A stretch of 64,000 nt of DNA from CALABS01 sp050260775 (GCA_050260775.1 JBLNCP010000041.1:1-64000), one strand, 5' to 3'; positions 1 to 9,542 are shown, counted from the first letter of the stretch. The notes: generated from the letters alone by a model not told the origin. Program-made: numbers and translations.

Positions 1-2115
1 GCCGCCGGCCAGCTTCTTGAACTTCACCAGGGCGAAGTCGGGCTCGATGCCGGTGGTGTCGCAATCCATCACCAGGCCGATGGTGCCGGTGGGCGCCACC
101 ACGGTGGCCTGGGCGTTGCGGTAGCCGTGGGTCTCGCCCAACGCCAGGGCGTTGTCCCAGGCCAAGCGGGCGGCGGCGACCACCGCGGCCTCGGGGCAGT
201 TGTCGGCGTCGAGCGGCACCGGCAGCACCGACAGCCCCTCGTAGCCGCCGGTCAGCCCATAGGCGGCGCGGCGGTGGTTGCGCATGACGGCGAGCATGGC
301 GTCGCGGTTGTTGGCGAAGCCGGGGAAGGCGCCCAGCTCCTTGGCCATCTCGGCCGAGGTGGCATAGGACTCGCCGGTCATCAGCGCCGACAGGGCGGCG
401 ATGTAGGCGCGGCCCTCGTCGCTGTCATAGGGCAGGCCCGAAGCCATCAGCAGGCCGCCGACATTGGCGTAGCCGAGGCCGAGGGTGCGGAACTCGTAGG
501 AGAGCTCGGCGATCTTCGGGGCCGGGAACTGCGCCATCAGCACAGAAATCTCAAGCACCATGGTCCACAGGCGGATGGCATGGCGGTAGGCGTCGACGTC
601 GAACGACCCGTCGGCGCGCCGGAAGGTCATCAGGTTCAGCGACGCCAGATTGCAGGCGGTGTCGTCGAGGAACATGTACTCCGAGCACGGATTGGACGCG
701 TTGATGCGGCCGGACTCGGGGCAGGTGTGCCACTCGTTGATGGTGGTGTCGAACTGGATACCCGGGTCGGCGCAGGCCCAGGCGGCCTCGCCGATCTTCT
801 CCCACAGGTCGCGGGCGCGCAGCGTCTTCTTGACCTGGCCCTTCGAGCGCCACTTGAGCTCCCACTCCCGGTCTTCCAGCACCGCGTTGAGGAAGTCGTT
901 GGTCACGCGCACGGTGTTGTTGGAGTTCTGGCCCGAGACGGTCAGGTAGGCCTCGGAATCCCAGTCGGTGTCGAACACCGGGAACTGGATCTCGGTGTAG
1001 CCCTGGCGCGCGAACTGGATGACGCGCTGGACGTAGTTCTCGGGGATCATGGCGTTGCGGGCGCCGATGATCGCCTTCTTCAGGCGCTTGTTCTGCTTGG
1101 GGTCGAAGCGGGCTTCGCCATCGGCGCCGTCCCACTCGCGGCAGGCCGCCATCACCTCGGTCATGTGCTTCTGCGCCAGGCGCGAGCCGGCGACCAGGGC
1201 GGCGACCTTCTGCTCCTCGACCACCTTCCAGTCGATGAACTTCTCGATGTCGGGGTGGTCGACGTCGACCACCACCATCTTGGCGGCGCGCCGGGTGGTG
1301 CCGCCCGACTTGATGGCGCCGGCGGCGCGGTCGCCGATCTTGAGGAAGCTCATCAGGCCCGACGACTTGCCGCCGCCCGACAGCCGCTCACCCTCGCCGC
1401 GCAGCTTGGAGAAGTTGGTGCCGGTGCCGGAGCCGTACTTGAACAGGCGCGCCTCGCGCACCCACAGGTCCATGATGCCGCCCTCGTTGACGAGGTCGTC
1501 CTCGATGGACTGGATGAAGCAGGCGTGCGGCTGCGGGTGCTCGTAGGCCGACTTGGACTTCACCAGCTTGCCGGTCTTGAAATCGACGTAATAGTGGCCC
1601 TGGCTGGGACCGTCGATGCCGTAGGCCCAATGCAGGCCGGTGTTGAACCACTGCGGCGAGTTGGGGGCGCCCATCTGGCGGGCCAGCATGAAGCACATCT
1701 CGTCGCGGAAGGCGCGCGCGTCCTCTTCCCCGTCGAAATAGCCGCCCTTCCAGCCCCAATAGGTCCAGGTGCCGGCCAGGCGGTCGAACACCTGCTGCGC
1801 GGTCTTCTCGCCGACCAGACGCTCGTTCTCGGGCAGGGCCTTGAGCGCCTCGGTGTCGGGCTCGTGGCGCTGCAGCCACTCGGGCACGCCCTTCTCGGCC
1901 ACCGGCTTGACCCGGGCGGGGATGCCCGCCTTGCGGAAGTACTTCTGCGCCAGCACGTCGCAGGCGACCTGCGACCAGTCGGCAGGGACATCGATGTCAG
2001 CGGCCGAGAAGACCACCGATCCGTCCGGATTGCGGATCTCGGACGTGGCCTTGCGGAACGCGATGCCGGCATAGGCCGACTGTCCTGCCTTGGTGAAATG
2101 ACGCTGGACGCGCAT
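1..2115 (-). CDS. nrdJ: Vitamin B12-dependent ribonucleotide reductase (class II), 3' end cut by window
   Basis: This encodes an adenosylcobalamin-dependent ribonucleotide reductase, which makes deoxyribonucleotides in the cytoplasm independently of oxygen. The frame runs open from the ATG at 2115 to the window edge (705 codons), so the C-terminal part is missing. Family-typical stretches are visible, including GGIMDLWVREARLFKYGSGT, SGGGKSSGLMSF, SGQNSNNTVRVT and NPCSEYMFLDDTACNLASLN; the last carries the active-site Cys region. The start is supported by GAGGGGAGACC just upstream of the ATG. The gene stands alone and reads away from the rest of the window. A NrdR-like palindrome lies about 90 bp upstream. 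Family assignment is firm. Confidence 0.95.
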   Translation of the reverse strand, partial: MRVQRHFTKAGQSAYAGIAFRKATSEIRNPDGSVVFSAADIDVPADWSQVACDVLAQKYFRKAGIPARVKPVAEKGVPEWLQRHEPDTEALKALPENERLVGEKTAQQVFDRLAGTWTYWGWKGGYFDGEEDARAFRDEMCFMLARQMGAPNSPQWFNTGLHWAYGIDGPSQGHYYVDFKTGKLVKSKSAYEHPQPHACFIQSIEDDLVNEGGIMDLWVREARLFKYGSGTGTNFSKLRGEGERLSGGGKSSGLMSFLKIGDRAAGAIKSGGTTRRAAKMVVVDVDHPDIEKFIDWKVVEEQKVAALVAGSRLAQKHMTEVMAACREWDGADGEARFDPKQNKRLKKAIIGARNAMIPENYVQRVIQFARQGYTEIQFPVFDTDWDSEAYLTVSGQNSNNTVRVTNDFLNAVLEDREWELKWRSKGQVKKTLRARDLWEKIGEAAWACADPGIQFDTTINEWHTCPESGRINASNPCSEYMFLDDTACNLASLNLMTFRRADGSFDVDAYRHAIRLWTMVLEISVLMAQFPAPKIAELSYEFRTLGLGYANVGGLLMASGLPYDSDEGRAYIAALSALMTGESYATSAEMAKELGAFPGFANNRDAMLAVMRNHRRAAYGLTGGYEGLSVLPVPLDADNCPEAAVVAAARLAWDNALALGETHGYRNAQATVVAPTGTIGLVMDCDTTGIEPDFALVKFKKLAGG

Positions 2116-2465
2116 TGGTCTCCCCTCGTGCTGAGCGTTCTGTAGTCGCAGGTGGGGCTGGCAAAGGCGTAGGAAGGTCCCCCCTCGGTCCCCTCTCGCC
2201 GGCTCACAAGATCTTGTGGCTCACCCCAAAGCGAGGCACAGGCTATGACAAGGCCGGACGCCGATCAACAAGATTTTGACGAAATCGACGGGTGGAGACA
2301 CATCATATTGGTGCACTTTGTGGTGTCTTTTATCGATATCCGGTGCGGTGCTCGCTAACCCCTTGACGGACGTATTAGTTCTCCGCGCGGTCTATGGCTG
2401 CGGTGGGAGTGGTGCTATCATTTGGCGTATAACTTCTTGCATAAGCAAGCTTCAGGGAGGGTGGG
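2116..2465. other. Divergent intergenic region, nrdJ / lipoprotein
   Basis: This 350 bp gap separates two divergent genes. It holds a 14-bp palindrome (2205-2218) and a related site 62 bp away (2267-2280), both reported separately. The half next to the lipoprotein gene is visibly richer in A and T than the surroundings. A short inverted repeat, CTTGC-ATAA-GCAAG, sits at 2436-2449, about 16 bp before that gene's start and so in a position to act as an operator or leader hairpin. No convincing gene was found here. Confidence 0.6.
2205..2218. promoter_or_regulatory. Candidate NrdR box upstream of nrdJ
   Basis: CACAAGATCTTGTG is a perfect 14-bp palindrome. It matches 12 of 14 positions of the central NrdR-box consensus (caCwAtATaTwGtg, from memory). 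NrdR represses ribonucleotide reductase operons and usually binds pairs of boxes about 31-32 bp apart. A degenerate copy (ACAAGAT core, 2268-2274) lies exactly 62 bp away, and a weak CACA half-site at 2237 lies between them at 32 bp. Binding is inferred from sequence and location. Confidence 0.55.
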
Positions 2466-3512
2466 ATGGCAAGACGGATTGCGGTGGGCGCCGCCGTACT
2501 CGCGGCGGCCGGGGCGTTGGCAGGATGCAGCGTCGAGCAGGTCAATCGCGACAATCTGCGTTACGGCGCTAACCATCGAGGCACCGAGACGTATGAGCTC
2601 AACGTTAGCAATGGCAAGACAGATTCTTTAGCCGCCGGCAATCAAGCCGCCACCACAATGCTGTCCTTTTATAAGGGCTACCGAGAAATCGCTACGGGCA
2701 GCGGCCCAGGCGGCGGCGAGCAGATGCATACACAGCGTATCGCGGACAATAATCCAGGGATATTGCCGCAATATGACGCCAAGTATCTGCCAGGCGGACC
2801 AGTTTCGGGGGGGGTGGAGACCATCTGGCCAATCGAAAAAATCAAAGATGTTGCCGGCCGTAGGACGACGACGACCACCGACGCCAAGGGGAACGCCAAG
2901 ACGGTTGAAGAAGATAATGAGATGCTGCTTCGGGCGATGTCGTCCACGGCCTCGGTAGCGCAAATGCGCGACCTGATGACGGAGCCAAGTTTCCCCGGGA
3001 TGGTTCCCACTACTCGAACGGTCGAGCTTGGCTGCCTGCCACCGCCTGATCAGGCTGGATTTACCGCTTCGGGTGCACTCAAAGCGATCCTGCCCGAGAA
3101 CAACGGTGAGGGAAGCTTCGAGTACAAGACCGCCTTGACCAAGTTGTTTGAGGAGAGCGAACGCACGCTTTTCCTGCAGTACGCCCTCTATCGCCTGTGC
3201 GAAATGAGCGTCAACGCGCCGTCAGGCTTCCGCAACGTCTATCCGGTGGTTGTTCACGACATCGTCCGGCGCACCTCGGAGATGCGGGAACTCGCAGACC
3301 AGGCGAATGCTAAGGCGCGGGTGGCAGAAGCTGAACTGGCCGCCGCCCAGGAAAAGACCAAGCAGGAGAAGCTGAAGAGCGACCAATCCCAACGGCGGGG
3401 CTACGACGATCGGGTGGCAGAGTGTGTCAAGACGAAGGTCGGCGCCGACCCAACCGCCGGCAAGGCGGCGGTCACCGGCTGCAAGTCCGAGTACGCCGAC
3501 CTGCTGAAGTGA
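2466..3512 (+). CDS. Unrecognised lipoprotein with C-terminal coiled coil
   Basis: The 348-residue product starts with a lipoprotein signal (lipobox LAGC, Cys 21), so it should be lipid-anchored on the periplasmic side. The middle is soluble, with no membrane segment and no domain I recognise. From about residue 265 to 315 there is a charged Ala/Glu/Lys-rich segment that looks like a coiled coil. Cys residues in the soluble part (in LGCLPPP, RLCEMS, AECVKT and TGCKSE) could form disulfides. The start is supported by AGGGAGGGTGGG upstream. The gene is less GC-rich than its neighbours, which suggests separate ancestry. A hairpin terminator follows. No function can be assigned. Confidence 0.8.
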   Translation: MARRIAVGAAVLAAAGALAGCSVEQVNRDNLRYGANHRGTETYELNVSNGKTDSLAAGNQAATTMLSFYKGYREIATGSGPGGGEQMHTQRIADNNPGILPQYDAKYLPGGPVSGGVETIWPIEKIKDVAGRRTTTTTDAKGNAKTVEEDNEMLLRAMSSTASVAQMRDLMTEPSFPGMVPTTRTVELGCLPPPDQAGFTASGALKAILPENNGEGSFEYKTALTKLFEESERTLFLQYALYRLCEMSVNAPSGFRNVYPVVVHDIVRRTSEMRELADQANAKARVAEAELAAAQEKTKQEKLKSDQSQRRGYDDRVAECVKTKVGADPTAGKAAVTGCKSEYADLLK

Positions 3513-3519
3513 GCTCACA

Positions 3520-3560
3520 GGCCCGGCGGTCCAATCCTCTGGACGCGCCGGGCCGGTTTT
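3520..3560 (+). terminator. Rho-independent terminator after the lipoprotein gene
   Basis: The arm GGCCCGGCG-GTCC (3520-3532) pairs with GGAC-g-CGCCGGGCC (3541-3554) around an 8-nt loop. A GGTTTT tract follows. One unpaired G interrupts the 3' arm. Confidence 0.75.
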
Positions 3561-3606
3561 GCCATAGTCCGCCCACCAAAGCTCCCAAAAGAATCGGGGA
3601 TGTGAG

Positions 3607-3954
3607 ATGGCGACCTTGGGCACCCTTTTTCATACGTGGCTTTCCGGCAAGATGGTCGGGACCGACCCGGCCGGCAACCGCTACTACGTCGAACGTAGCG
3701 CGCCGAAGGGCCGCCGCGCCAAGCGCTGGGTGATCTACAAGGACGGCGACGAGGCGTCGCGCATCCCGCCCGAGTGGCATGCGTGGCTGCATTACACCAG
3801 CGACGAGCCGCTGGCCGGCGAGCGCAAGGCGTGGCAGAAGCCGCATGAGCCCAACCGCACCGGCACCTCCGAGGCCTATCTGCCGCCGGGCCACGACCTG
3901 CGCGGCGGCAAGCGCGAGCGGGCGGCCGGCGATTACGAGGCGTGGCAGCCCTGA
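3607..3954 (+). CDS. NDUFA12-family NADH:ubiquinone oxidoreductase accessory subunit
   Basis: This 115-residue protein belongs to the NDUFA12 (B17.2) family, an accessory subunit of respiratory complex I kept in alphaproteobacteria and mitochondria. Characteristic pieces are GNRYYVE near residue 24, RWVIYKDG and IPPEWHAWLHY. It has no signal peptide or membrane segment, as expected for a peripheral subunit on the cytoplasmic arm. It is followed at once by mlaD, DUF2155 and, on the other strand, aat, a neighbourhood common in alphaproteobacteria. The core complex I genes are elsewhere. Confidence 0.9.
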   Translation: MATLGTLFHTWLSGKMVGTDPAGNRYYVERSAPKGRRAKRWVIYKDGDEASRIPPEWHAWLHYTSDEPLAGERKAWQKPHEPNRTGTSEAYLPPGHDLRGGKRERAAGDYEAWQP

Positions 3955-3971
3955 TCGGGGCTCAGGGGGGC

Positions 3972-4472
3972 ATGGTGACGAAGGGCGGTTGGCGCGACAC
4001 CATCATCGGCGCGGTCGTCGTCCTCGTGGCCACGATCCTGCTGGGCCTCGTCTATGACAAGGACAACGGCAAGGCGGCCAAGGCCGCGCAGGGCGGGTAC
4101 GAGTTGATGGCGCGGTTCAATCGCGCCGACGGCATCGCCATCGGCTCGGACGTGCGCCTGTCCGGCGTGTCGGTGGGCAAGGTGGTCGGCCAGACGCTCG
4201 ATCCGTCGTTCCGCGCCGTGCTGACCTTCAGGATCGCGCCCAATATCGCGCTGACCGCCGACAGCGCCGCCGCCATCAAGACCGACGGGCTGCTGGGCGC
4301 GAAATACGTGGAATTGCAGCCGGGCGCCGACGACGGCATCCTGAAGCCCGGCCAAGAGATCACCTATACTCAGGACGCGATGGTCATCGAGGAACTGTTG
4401 GATAAGATCATCCAGCAGGGCAAGTCCAAGCGCGGATACGTGGACAAGCCGCTGCCCAAGTCGGGCAAATGA
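3972..4472 (+). CDS. mlaD: MlaD-type lipid transport protein (first copy)
   Basis: This is an MCE/MlaD protein of 166 residues, the substrate-binding part of the Mla system that moves phospholipids between the inner and outer membranes. It has one N-terminal membrane segment (about residues 6-27) and an MCE domain with the typical GSDVRLSGVSVGKV and TDGLLGAKYVEL stretches. Its tail has DAMVIEELLDKII, usual for alphaproteobacterial MlaD. The start is uncertain: the frame is open from an ATG at 3942, which would overlap the upstream gene by 13 bp. The ATG at 3972 or GTG at 3975 fits the AGGGGGG tract at 3964-3970 better. No MlaE, MlaF or MlaB gene is nearby. Confidence 0.9.
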   Translation: MVTKGGWRDTIIGAVVVLVATILLGLVYDKDNGKAAKAAQGGYELMARFNRADGIAIGSDVRLSGVSVGKVVGQTLDPSFRAVLTFRIAPNIALTADSAAAIKTDGLLGAKYVELQPGADDGILKPGQEITYTQDAMVIEELLDKIIQQGKSKRGYVDKPLPKSGK

Positions 4473-4522
4473 AGGCGGACAAATGAAGGCTGGCACTGTA
4501 CGGCCGGGGGAGTGACGAGGGC

Positions 4523-5059
4523 ATGGGACGCCACCTGATCGAAACCATCATGGGCGCCGTCGTGCTGGCGGTGGCGGGGTTCTTCCTGGTGTTCGCCTAC
4601 AGCCATGCCGACCTGCGCCAGGTCCGCGGCTACGAGCTGTCCGCCCAGTTCGCCAGCGTCGGCGGCCTCGAGGCCGGGTCCGACGTCCGCATCAACGGCA
4701 TTAAGGTTGGGACCGTCGTCAGCAATGCGCTCGACCCGGTGACCTTCAACGCCGTGGTTCGCATGACCATCCTGCCCAGCATCCAGCTCCCCACCGACAC
4801 GGTGGCCTCCATCGCCACCGAGGGCCTGCTGGGGGGGAAGTTCCTTAAGCTGGAGCCGGGCCGCGCCGCGGAACGCCTGGCGGCGGGCGCCGTGATCGCC
4901 CACACCAAGGATTACAAGTCTATCGAGGACATGGTGGGCGACCTCATCTTCCTGGCCACCGCCGATTCGCCGCCGCCCCCGCCGCCCGGGGCTCCGGCCG
5001 CCCAGCCGGCTCCCGGCCAGCCCCCGGCGCCTCCCGCAGCCGGCGCGCGGCAGCCATGA
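4523..5059 (+). CDS. MlaD-type lipid transport protein (second copy, Pro/Ala-rich tail)
   Basis: A second MCE/MlaD protein of 178 residues follows the first after 50 bp. It has one N-terminal membrane anchor (about residues 9-27), an MCE domain with GSDVRINGIKVGTV and TEGLLGGKFLKLEPG, and the same SIEDMVGDLIF-type helix after the domain. The last 30 or so residues are almost only Pro, Ala and Gly, absent in the first copy. The start has GGGGGAG upstream. Its stop overlaps the next start (ATGA). The pair is probably an old duplication and may form mixed hexamers; that is inference. Confidence 0.88.
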   Translation: MGRHLIETIMGAVVLAVAGFFLVFAYSHADLRQVRGYELSAQFASVGGLEAGSDVRINGIKVGTVVSNALDPVTFNAVVRMTILPSIQLPTDTVASIATEGLLGGKFLKLEPGRAAERLAAGAVIAHTKDYKSIEDMVGDLIFLATADSPPPPPPGAPAAQPAPGQPPAPPAAGARQP

Positions 5060-5442
5060 GGATGCGGGGCGTCCTGGCCGCCGGTTTCGGCCTGCTGATG
5101 CCGCTGGCGGCGTCGGCCCAGGCGCCGGGCGACCTTGCCCTCGACATCGCCGTCCTGGGCGGGCTCGACAAGGTGACGGCACGGGTGGTGTCCATCGAAG
5201 CCCCGGTGGGCGATCCGGTCCGCTTCGGGTCGCTGGAAATCATCGCCCGGGCCTGCAAGAAGCACCGGCCGGAAGAGACGCCCGAGAGCGCGGCCTTCCT
5301 CGACATCACCGACATGAAGTCGGCACCGCCGCAGCCGCTGTTCCGCGGCTGGATGTTCTCGTCCAGTCCGGCGTTGTCGGCGATGGAGCACCCGGTCTAC
5401 GACATCTGGGTGCTCGACTGCCGTAGTTCCGCCGTCCGCTGA
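5056..5442 (+). CDS. DUF2155 secreted protein
   Basis: The 128-residue protein has a Sec signal peptide ending near Ala-Ser-Ala-Gln (residues 19-22). It matches the DUF2155 family through GDPVRFGSLEI, the Cys-Lys-Lys turn and the C-terminal GWMFSSSPALSAMEHPVYDIW block followed by a Cys. Two cysteines (in RACKK and LDCRS) could form a disulfide. It overlaps the second MlaD gene by 4 bp, so the two are probably translationally coupled and the protein likely works in the envelope. The biochemical role of the family is not known to me. Confidence 0.88.
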   Translation: MRMRGVLAAGFGLLMPLAASAQAPGDLALDIAVLGGLDKVTARVVSIEAPVGDPVRFGSLEIIARACKKHRPEETPESAAFLDITDMKSAPPQPLFRGWMFSSSPALSAMEHPVYDIWVLDCRSSAVR

Positions 5443-5919
5443 TTACAGGATCGACGCGCCGCCGGGCCAAGCCAGCGCGGGGATGACCGGGCAGGAAATG
5501 CCGCCCTGGTCATTTTTGCCCGGCTGATTCTGCCGGGCATGCGGACCCTTGGCCTCGCGCTCCTGCAGTTCGGCCAGCCGTTTCTCGACTTCCTCTTCGA
5601 TCTTCTGCTCCAGCGCCTTGCGCGCCGCGTCGTCCAGGCGGTTCATGGATTCGGCAGTGACGCCCATCTCGGCCATGACCGTGCGGCGGAGCTCCTCCTT
5701 GAGCTTCTCGATGCGCGCGTCCCGCACCCAGTTGGTGAAGCCCTTCTCGCGGATGCTCTTCAGCTCGTTTTCCCGCTCGTCCTTGGCTTGCGCCGCCTTC
5801 TGCGCCGCCTTGAGGGCGGCGTCGAAGCTCTGTCCCGTCCCCTGGCCGTCGCCGGTGCCGGCCTGGCCCAGGGGGGAGGCGGAGGTGGAAATGGCGGTGG
5901 TATCGATGGCTTGGATCAT
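5443..5919 (-). CDS. Small hypothetical protein with charged coiled coil
   Basis: The 158-residue product begins at the ATG at 5919, supported by GGAGGGCCC upstream; the frame stays open 24 codons further. The N-terminal 40 residues are Ser/Thr/Gly/Gln-rich and probably disordered. Residues 45-125 are strongly charged and helical (DERENELKSIREKGF, EQKIEEEVEKRLAEL), so a coiled coil is likely. There is no signal peptide or membrane segment. Its stop directly abuts the stop of the convergent DUF2155 gene. No function is recognised. Confidence 0.7.
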   Translation of the reverse strand: MIQAIDTTAISTSASPLGQAGTGDGQGTGQSFDAALKAAQKAAQAKDERENELKSIREKGFTNWVRDARIEKLKEELRRTVMAEMGVTAESMNRLDDAARKALEQKIEEEVEKRLAELQEREAKGPHARQNQPGKNDQGGISCPVIPALAWPGGASIL

Positions 5920-5969
5920 CGCGGGCCCTCCATGGAGATGCCGCAATGGTTGCACAGGGCGTGCCAGAC

Positions 5970-6596
5970 TTAGTCCAGCGCCAGTTCCCAATCAACCTGG
6001 CCGCGCGGGAACACCACCGGCACCTCGATGGCACGGTTGAGGCGCGCCAGGTAGTCGTGGCGGGGGATCTCGCGGGCGCCGAAGCGAGACAGGTGCTCGG
6101 TGACGAACTGGGTGTCGAGCAACTGGTAACCGCCCTTCTTGAGACGGGCGACCAGGTGGACCAGGGCGACCTTGGAGGCGTCGGTCTCGCGGCTGAACAT
6201 GCTTTCGCCGAAGAAGGTGGCCCCGAGCGACAGGCCGTAGAGGCCGCCGACCAGTTGACCGTCGCGCCAGGTTTCGACCGAGTGGGCCATGCCGAAGCGG
6301 TGCAGCTCCAGGAATAGGCGGACGATCTCGTCGTTGATCCAGGTGTCGGGGCGGTCGCCGGTACTCTCGGCGCAGCCGGTCATCACGTCCTCGAACGCGC
6401 TGTCGCAGCGAACCTCGAACTCGCCCTTCTTGAGGACCTTGCGCAGGGAGCGGGGAACGTGGAACTCGTCGAGCGGCAGGATGCCGCGCTGGTCGGGGTC
6501 GATCCAGTACAGCCGGGGATCATGGCGGGACCGCGCCATCGGGAAGATACCCATGGCGTAGGCGCGCAGCAGCAGATCCGAAGTGAGCGGCCGCAT
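5970..6596 (-). CDS. aat: Leucyl/phenylalanyl-tRNA--protein transferase
   Basis: Aat adds Leu or Phe from aminoacyl-tRNA to N-terminal Arg or Lys of proteins, marking them for ClpS/ClpAP degradation (the N-end rule). The 208-residue length is normal. Family motifs are AYAMGIFPMA, PDQRGILPL, RPDTWINDEI, AHSVETW, GGLYGLSLGATFFGESMFS and LLDTQF. The ATG at 6596 was chosen because GGAAGGG lies just upstream. It lies 50 bp upstream of the small coiled-coil gene on the same strand. Confidence 0.95.
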   Translation of the reverse strand: MRPLTSDLLLRAYAMGIFPMARSRHDPRLYWIDPDQRGILPLDEFHVPRSLRKVLKKGEFEVRCDSAFEDVMTGCAESTGDRPDTWINDEIVRLFLELHRFGMAHSVETWRDGQLVGGLYGLSLGATFFGESMFSRETDASKVALVHLVARLKKGGYQLLDTQFVTEHLSRFGAREIPRHDYLARLNRAIEVPVVFPRGQVDWELALD

Positions 6597-6825
6597 CTCG
6601 TCCCTTCCGGACCGCAACCCTCCCAAGAGGCTCCGGTCAACCTGTCAGGTATGGTGCCGGCCCGATTTTTCCAGCCGCCACCGCTTCCGTTCGCATCCAG
6701 TGTGGTCAAATCGGCGCCGGGACGCAAACAGATTGGACCGCGAGAGTTGGGTGGGGAACATGGACGTGTCGCGGGTGTCAACCTGGGACGAAACGGATAT
6801 CGCACCCGCGGCTCGGGAGGTCCCG

Positions 6826-7665
6826 ATGAAGGCGAAGAAGGAGACAAAGAAAGGAAAGCAGCACGGTTCCGACAGTTCAACCGCCAAGCTGACGTGGAAG
6901 GTCTATCTTCGCCATCTGGCAAAGCTCCACGTCGAACTGGTTCATCTCCAGCAATGGGTCGTGGCGAAGAAGCAGAAAATCTGCATTGTGTTCGAAGGCC
7001 GCGACGGGGCTGGCAAGGGCGGAACGATCAAGGCGATCACGGAGCGTGTCAGCCCGCGAATTTTCCGCATTGTCGCACTTCCGGCGCCGACCGAACGCGA
7101 AAAGTCGCAGATGTATGTTCAGCGGTACATTCCCCATCTCCCGGCGGCGGGAGAAATCGTCATCTTCGACCGTAGTTGGTACAACCGCGCCGGTGTCGAG
7201 CGGGTGATGGGATTCTGCACGGAGGAACAGGCAAGGCACTTCTTAGAGGTTGTGCCCTGGGTGGAGCAGGCCATCACCAACTCTGGGATCATCCTGCTCA
7301 AGTATTGGTTGGAGGTCAGCGACGCCGAGCAAACGCGCCGGCTGGAGGCCCGCATCAACGATGGACGGAAGACGTGGAAATTGTCACCGATGGACCTGAA
7401 ATCCTATAGCCGATGGTTCGACTATTCGCGCGCACGGGATGACATGTTCGAGGCGACGGACACCCAATGGGCGCCTTGGTTCGTGGTCCACTCAAACGAT
7501 AAAAGGCGGGCTCGATTGAATATGATCACCCACCTGCTGCAGCACATCCCCTATGAGCGCCTGCCGCAACAGAAGGTGAAGCTGCCCAAGCGGCAAGATG
7601 CTCACGGCTACCAGGAGCCCGATTATCCGTACAAGGTCGTACCGGAAATCACCTGGGACGCTTGA
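6826..7665 (+). CDS. ppk2: Polyphosphate kinase 2 family protein
   Basis: PPK2 enzymes transfer phosphate between polyphosphate and nucleotides, generally making NDP or NTP from polyphosphate. The 279-residue protein has one PPK2 domain with Walker A GRDGAGKGGT (from residue 58), the lid-region RIVALPAPTERE, Walker B FDRSWYNRAGVE (from residue 114) and the family-typical KYWLEVS. The start at 6826 has GGGAGG five bases upstream; an in-frame ATG at 6760 would add 22 residues. Which class (AMP, ADP or GDP acceptor) cannot be read safely. The gene stands between convergent or divergent neighbours. Confidence 0.9.
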   Translation: MKAKKETKKGKQHGSDSSTAKLTWKVYLRHLAKLHVELVHLQQWVVAKKQKICIVFEGRDGAGKGGTIKAITERVSPRIFRIVALPAPTEREKSQMYVQRYIPHLPAAGEIVIFDRSWYNRAGVERVMGFCTEEQARHFLEVVPWVEQAITNSGIILLKYWLEVSDAEQTRRLEARINDGRKTWKLSPMDLKSYSRWFDYSRARDDMFEATDTQWAPWFVVHSNDKRRARLNMITHLLQHIPYERLPQQKVKLPKRQDAHGYQEPDYPYKVVPEITWDA

Positions 7666-7671
7666 GCGCCA

Positions 7672-7705
7672 CTGATTACCAGGCCCCCATCGGCCTGGTA
7701 ATCAG
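7672..7705. terminator. Bidirectional hairpin between ppk2 and accC
   Basis: A perfect 14-bp inverted repeat, CTGATTACCAGGCC (7672-7685) and its complement (7692-7705), is separated by a 6-nt loop. It lies between the stop codons of two convergent genes. There is no T-tract on either side, so it may be a weak terminator or a 3'-end stabiliser. Confidence 0.6.
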
Positions 7706-7723
7706 CGCAAGAGACCGGATCTC

Positions 7724-9067
<1,344 letters not shown>

Positions 9068-9075
9068 CGACAGCC

Positions 9076-9534
9076 CTATTCGATGATGATCAGCGGCTCG
9101 CCGAACTCGACCGGCTGGCCGTCGGTGACGAGGATGCGCGAGACCTTGCCGCCGCGCGGAGCGCGGATCGGGTTGAAGGTCTTCATCGCCTCGATCAGCA
9201 TCAGCGTCTGGCCTTCCGAGACGGTGGCGCCGACGTCGATGAACTTGGCGGCGCCCGGTTCGGGCGACAGGTAGGCGACGCCGACCATCGGCGAGGTCAC
9301 CGCGCCGGGATGGTTGGCGGCGTCGTCATGCGGCGCCATCGCCGGCTGGGCGACCGGATGGCCGCCCTGGGCCGGCATGGCCGGAGCGGCGTGATGGAAG
9401 GTCACCGGGCCGCCCTGGCGGGCGACGCGGATGCGGGTGGTGCCGGTGTCGTACTCGATCTCGGTGAGATTGGTCTCGTCGAGAAGGGCGGCGAGCGTGC
9501 GGACGAGCTCGGCGTCGAACGGTTTGTTGGCCAT
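9076..9534 (-). CDS. accB: Acetyl-CoA carboxylase biotin carboxyl carrier protein
   Basis: AccB carries the biotin that shuttles carboxylate from AccC to the transferase. The 152-residue protein has an N-terminal helical part, a Pro/Ala/His-rich linker (about residues 42-78) and a C-terminal biotinyl domain starting at SPMVGVAYLSPEPGA. The biotin site is EAMKTFNPI with Lys 118; many homologues have EAMKMMN there. It starts 8 bp after the aroQ stop and ends 8 bp before accC. Confidence 0.96.
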   Translation of the reverse strand: MANKPFDAELVRTLAALLDETNLTEIEYDTGTTRIRVARQGGPVTFHHAAPAMPAQGGHPVAQPAMAPHDDAANHPGAVTSPMVGVAYLSPEPGAAKFIDVGATVSEGQTLMLIEAMKTFNPIRAPRGGKVSRILVTDGQPVEFGEPLIIIE

Positions 9535-9542
9535 GTGCCTCT

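Noticed and set aside
127..2145. Long open frame on the plus strand opposite nrdJ
   Set aside because: It is the codon-position shadow of nrdJ: the minus frame carries clear ribonucleotide reductase motifs, while the plus frame is low-complexity Gly/Ala/Val/His/Arg with no domain.
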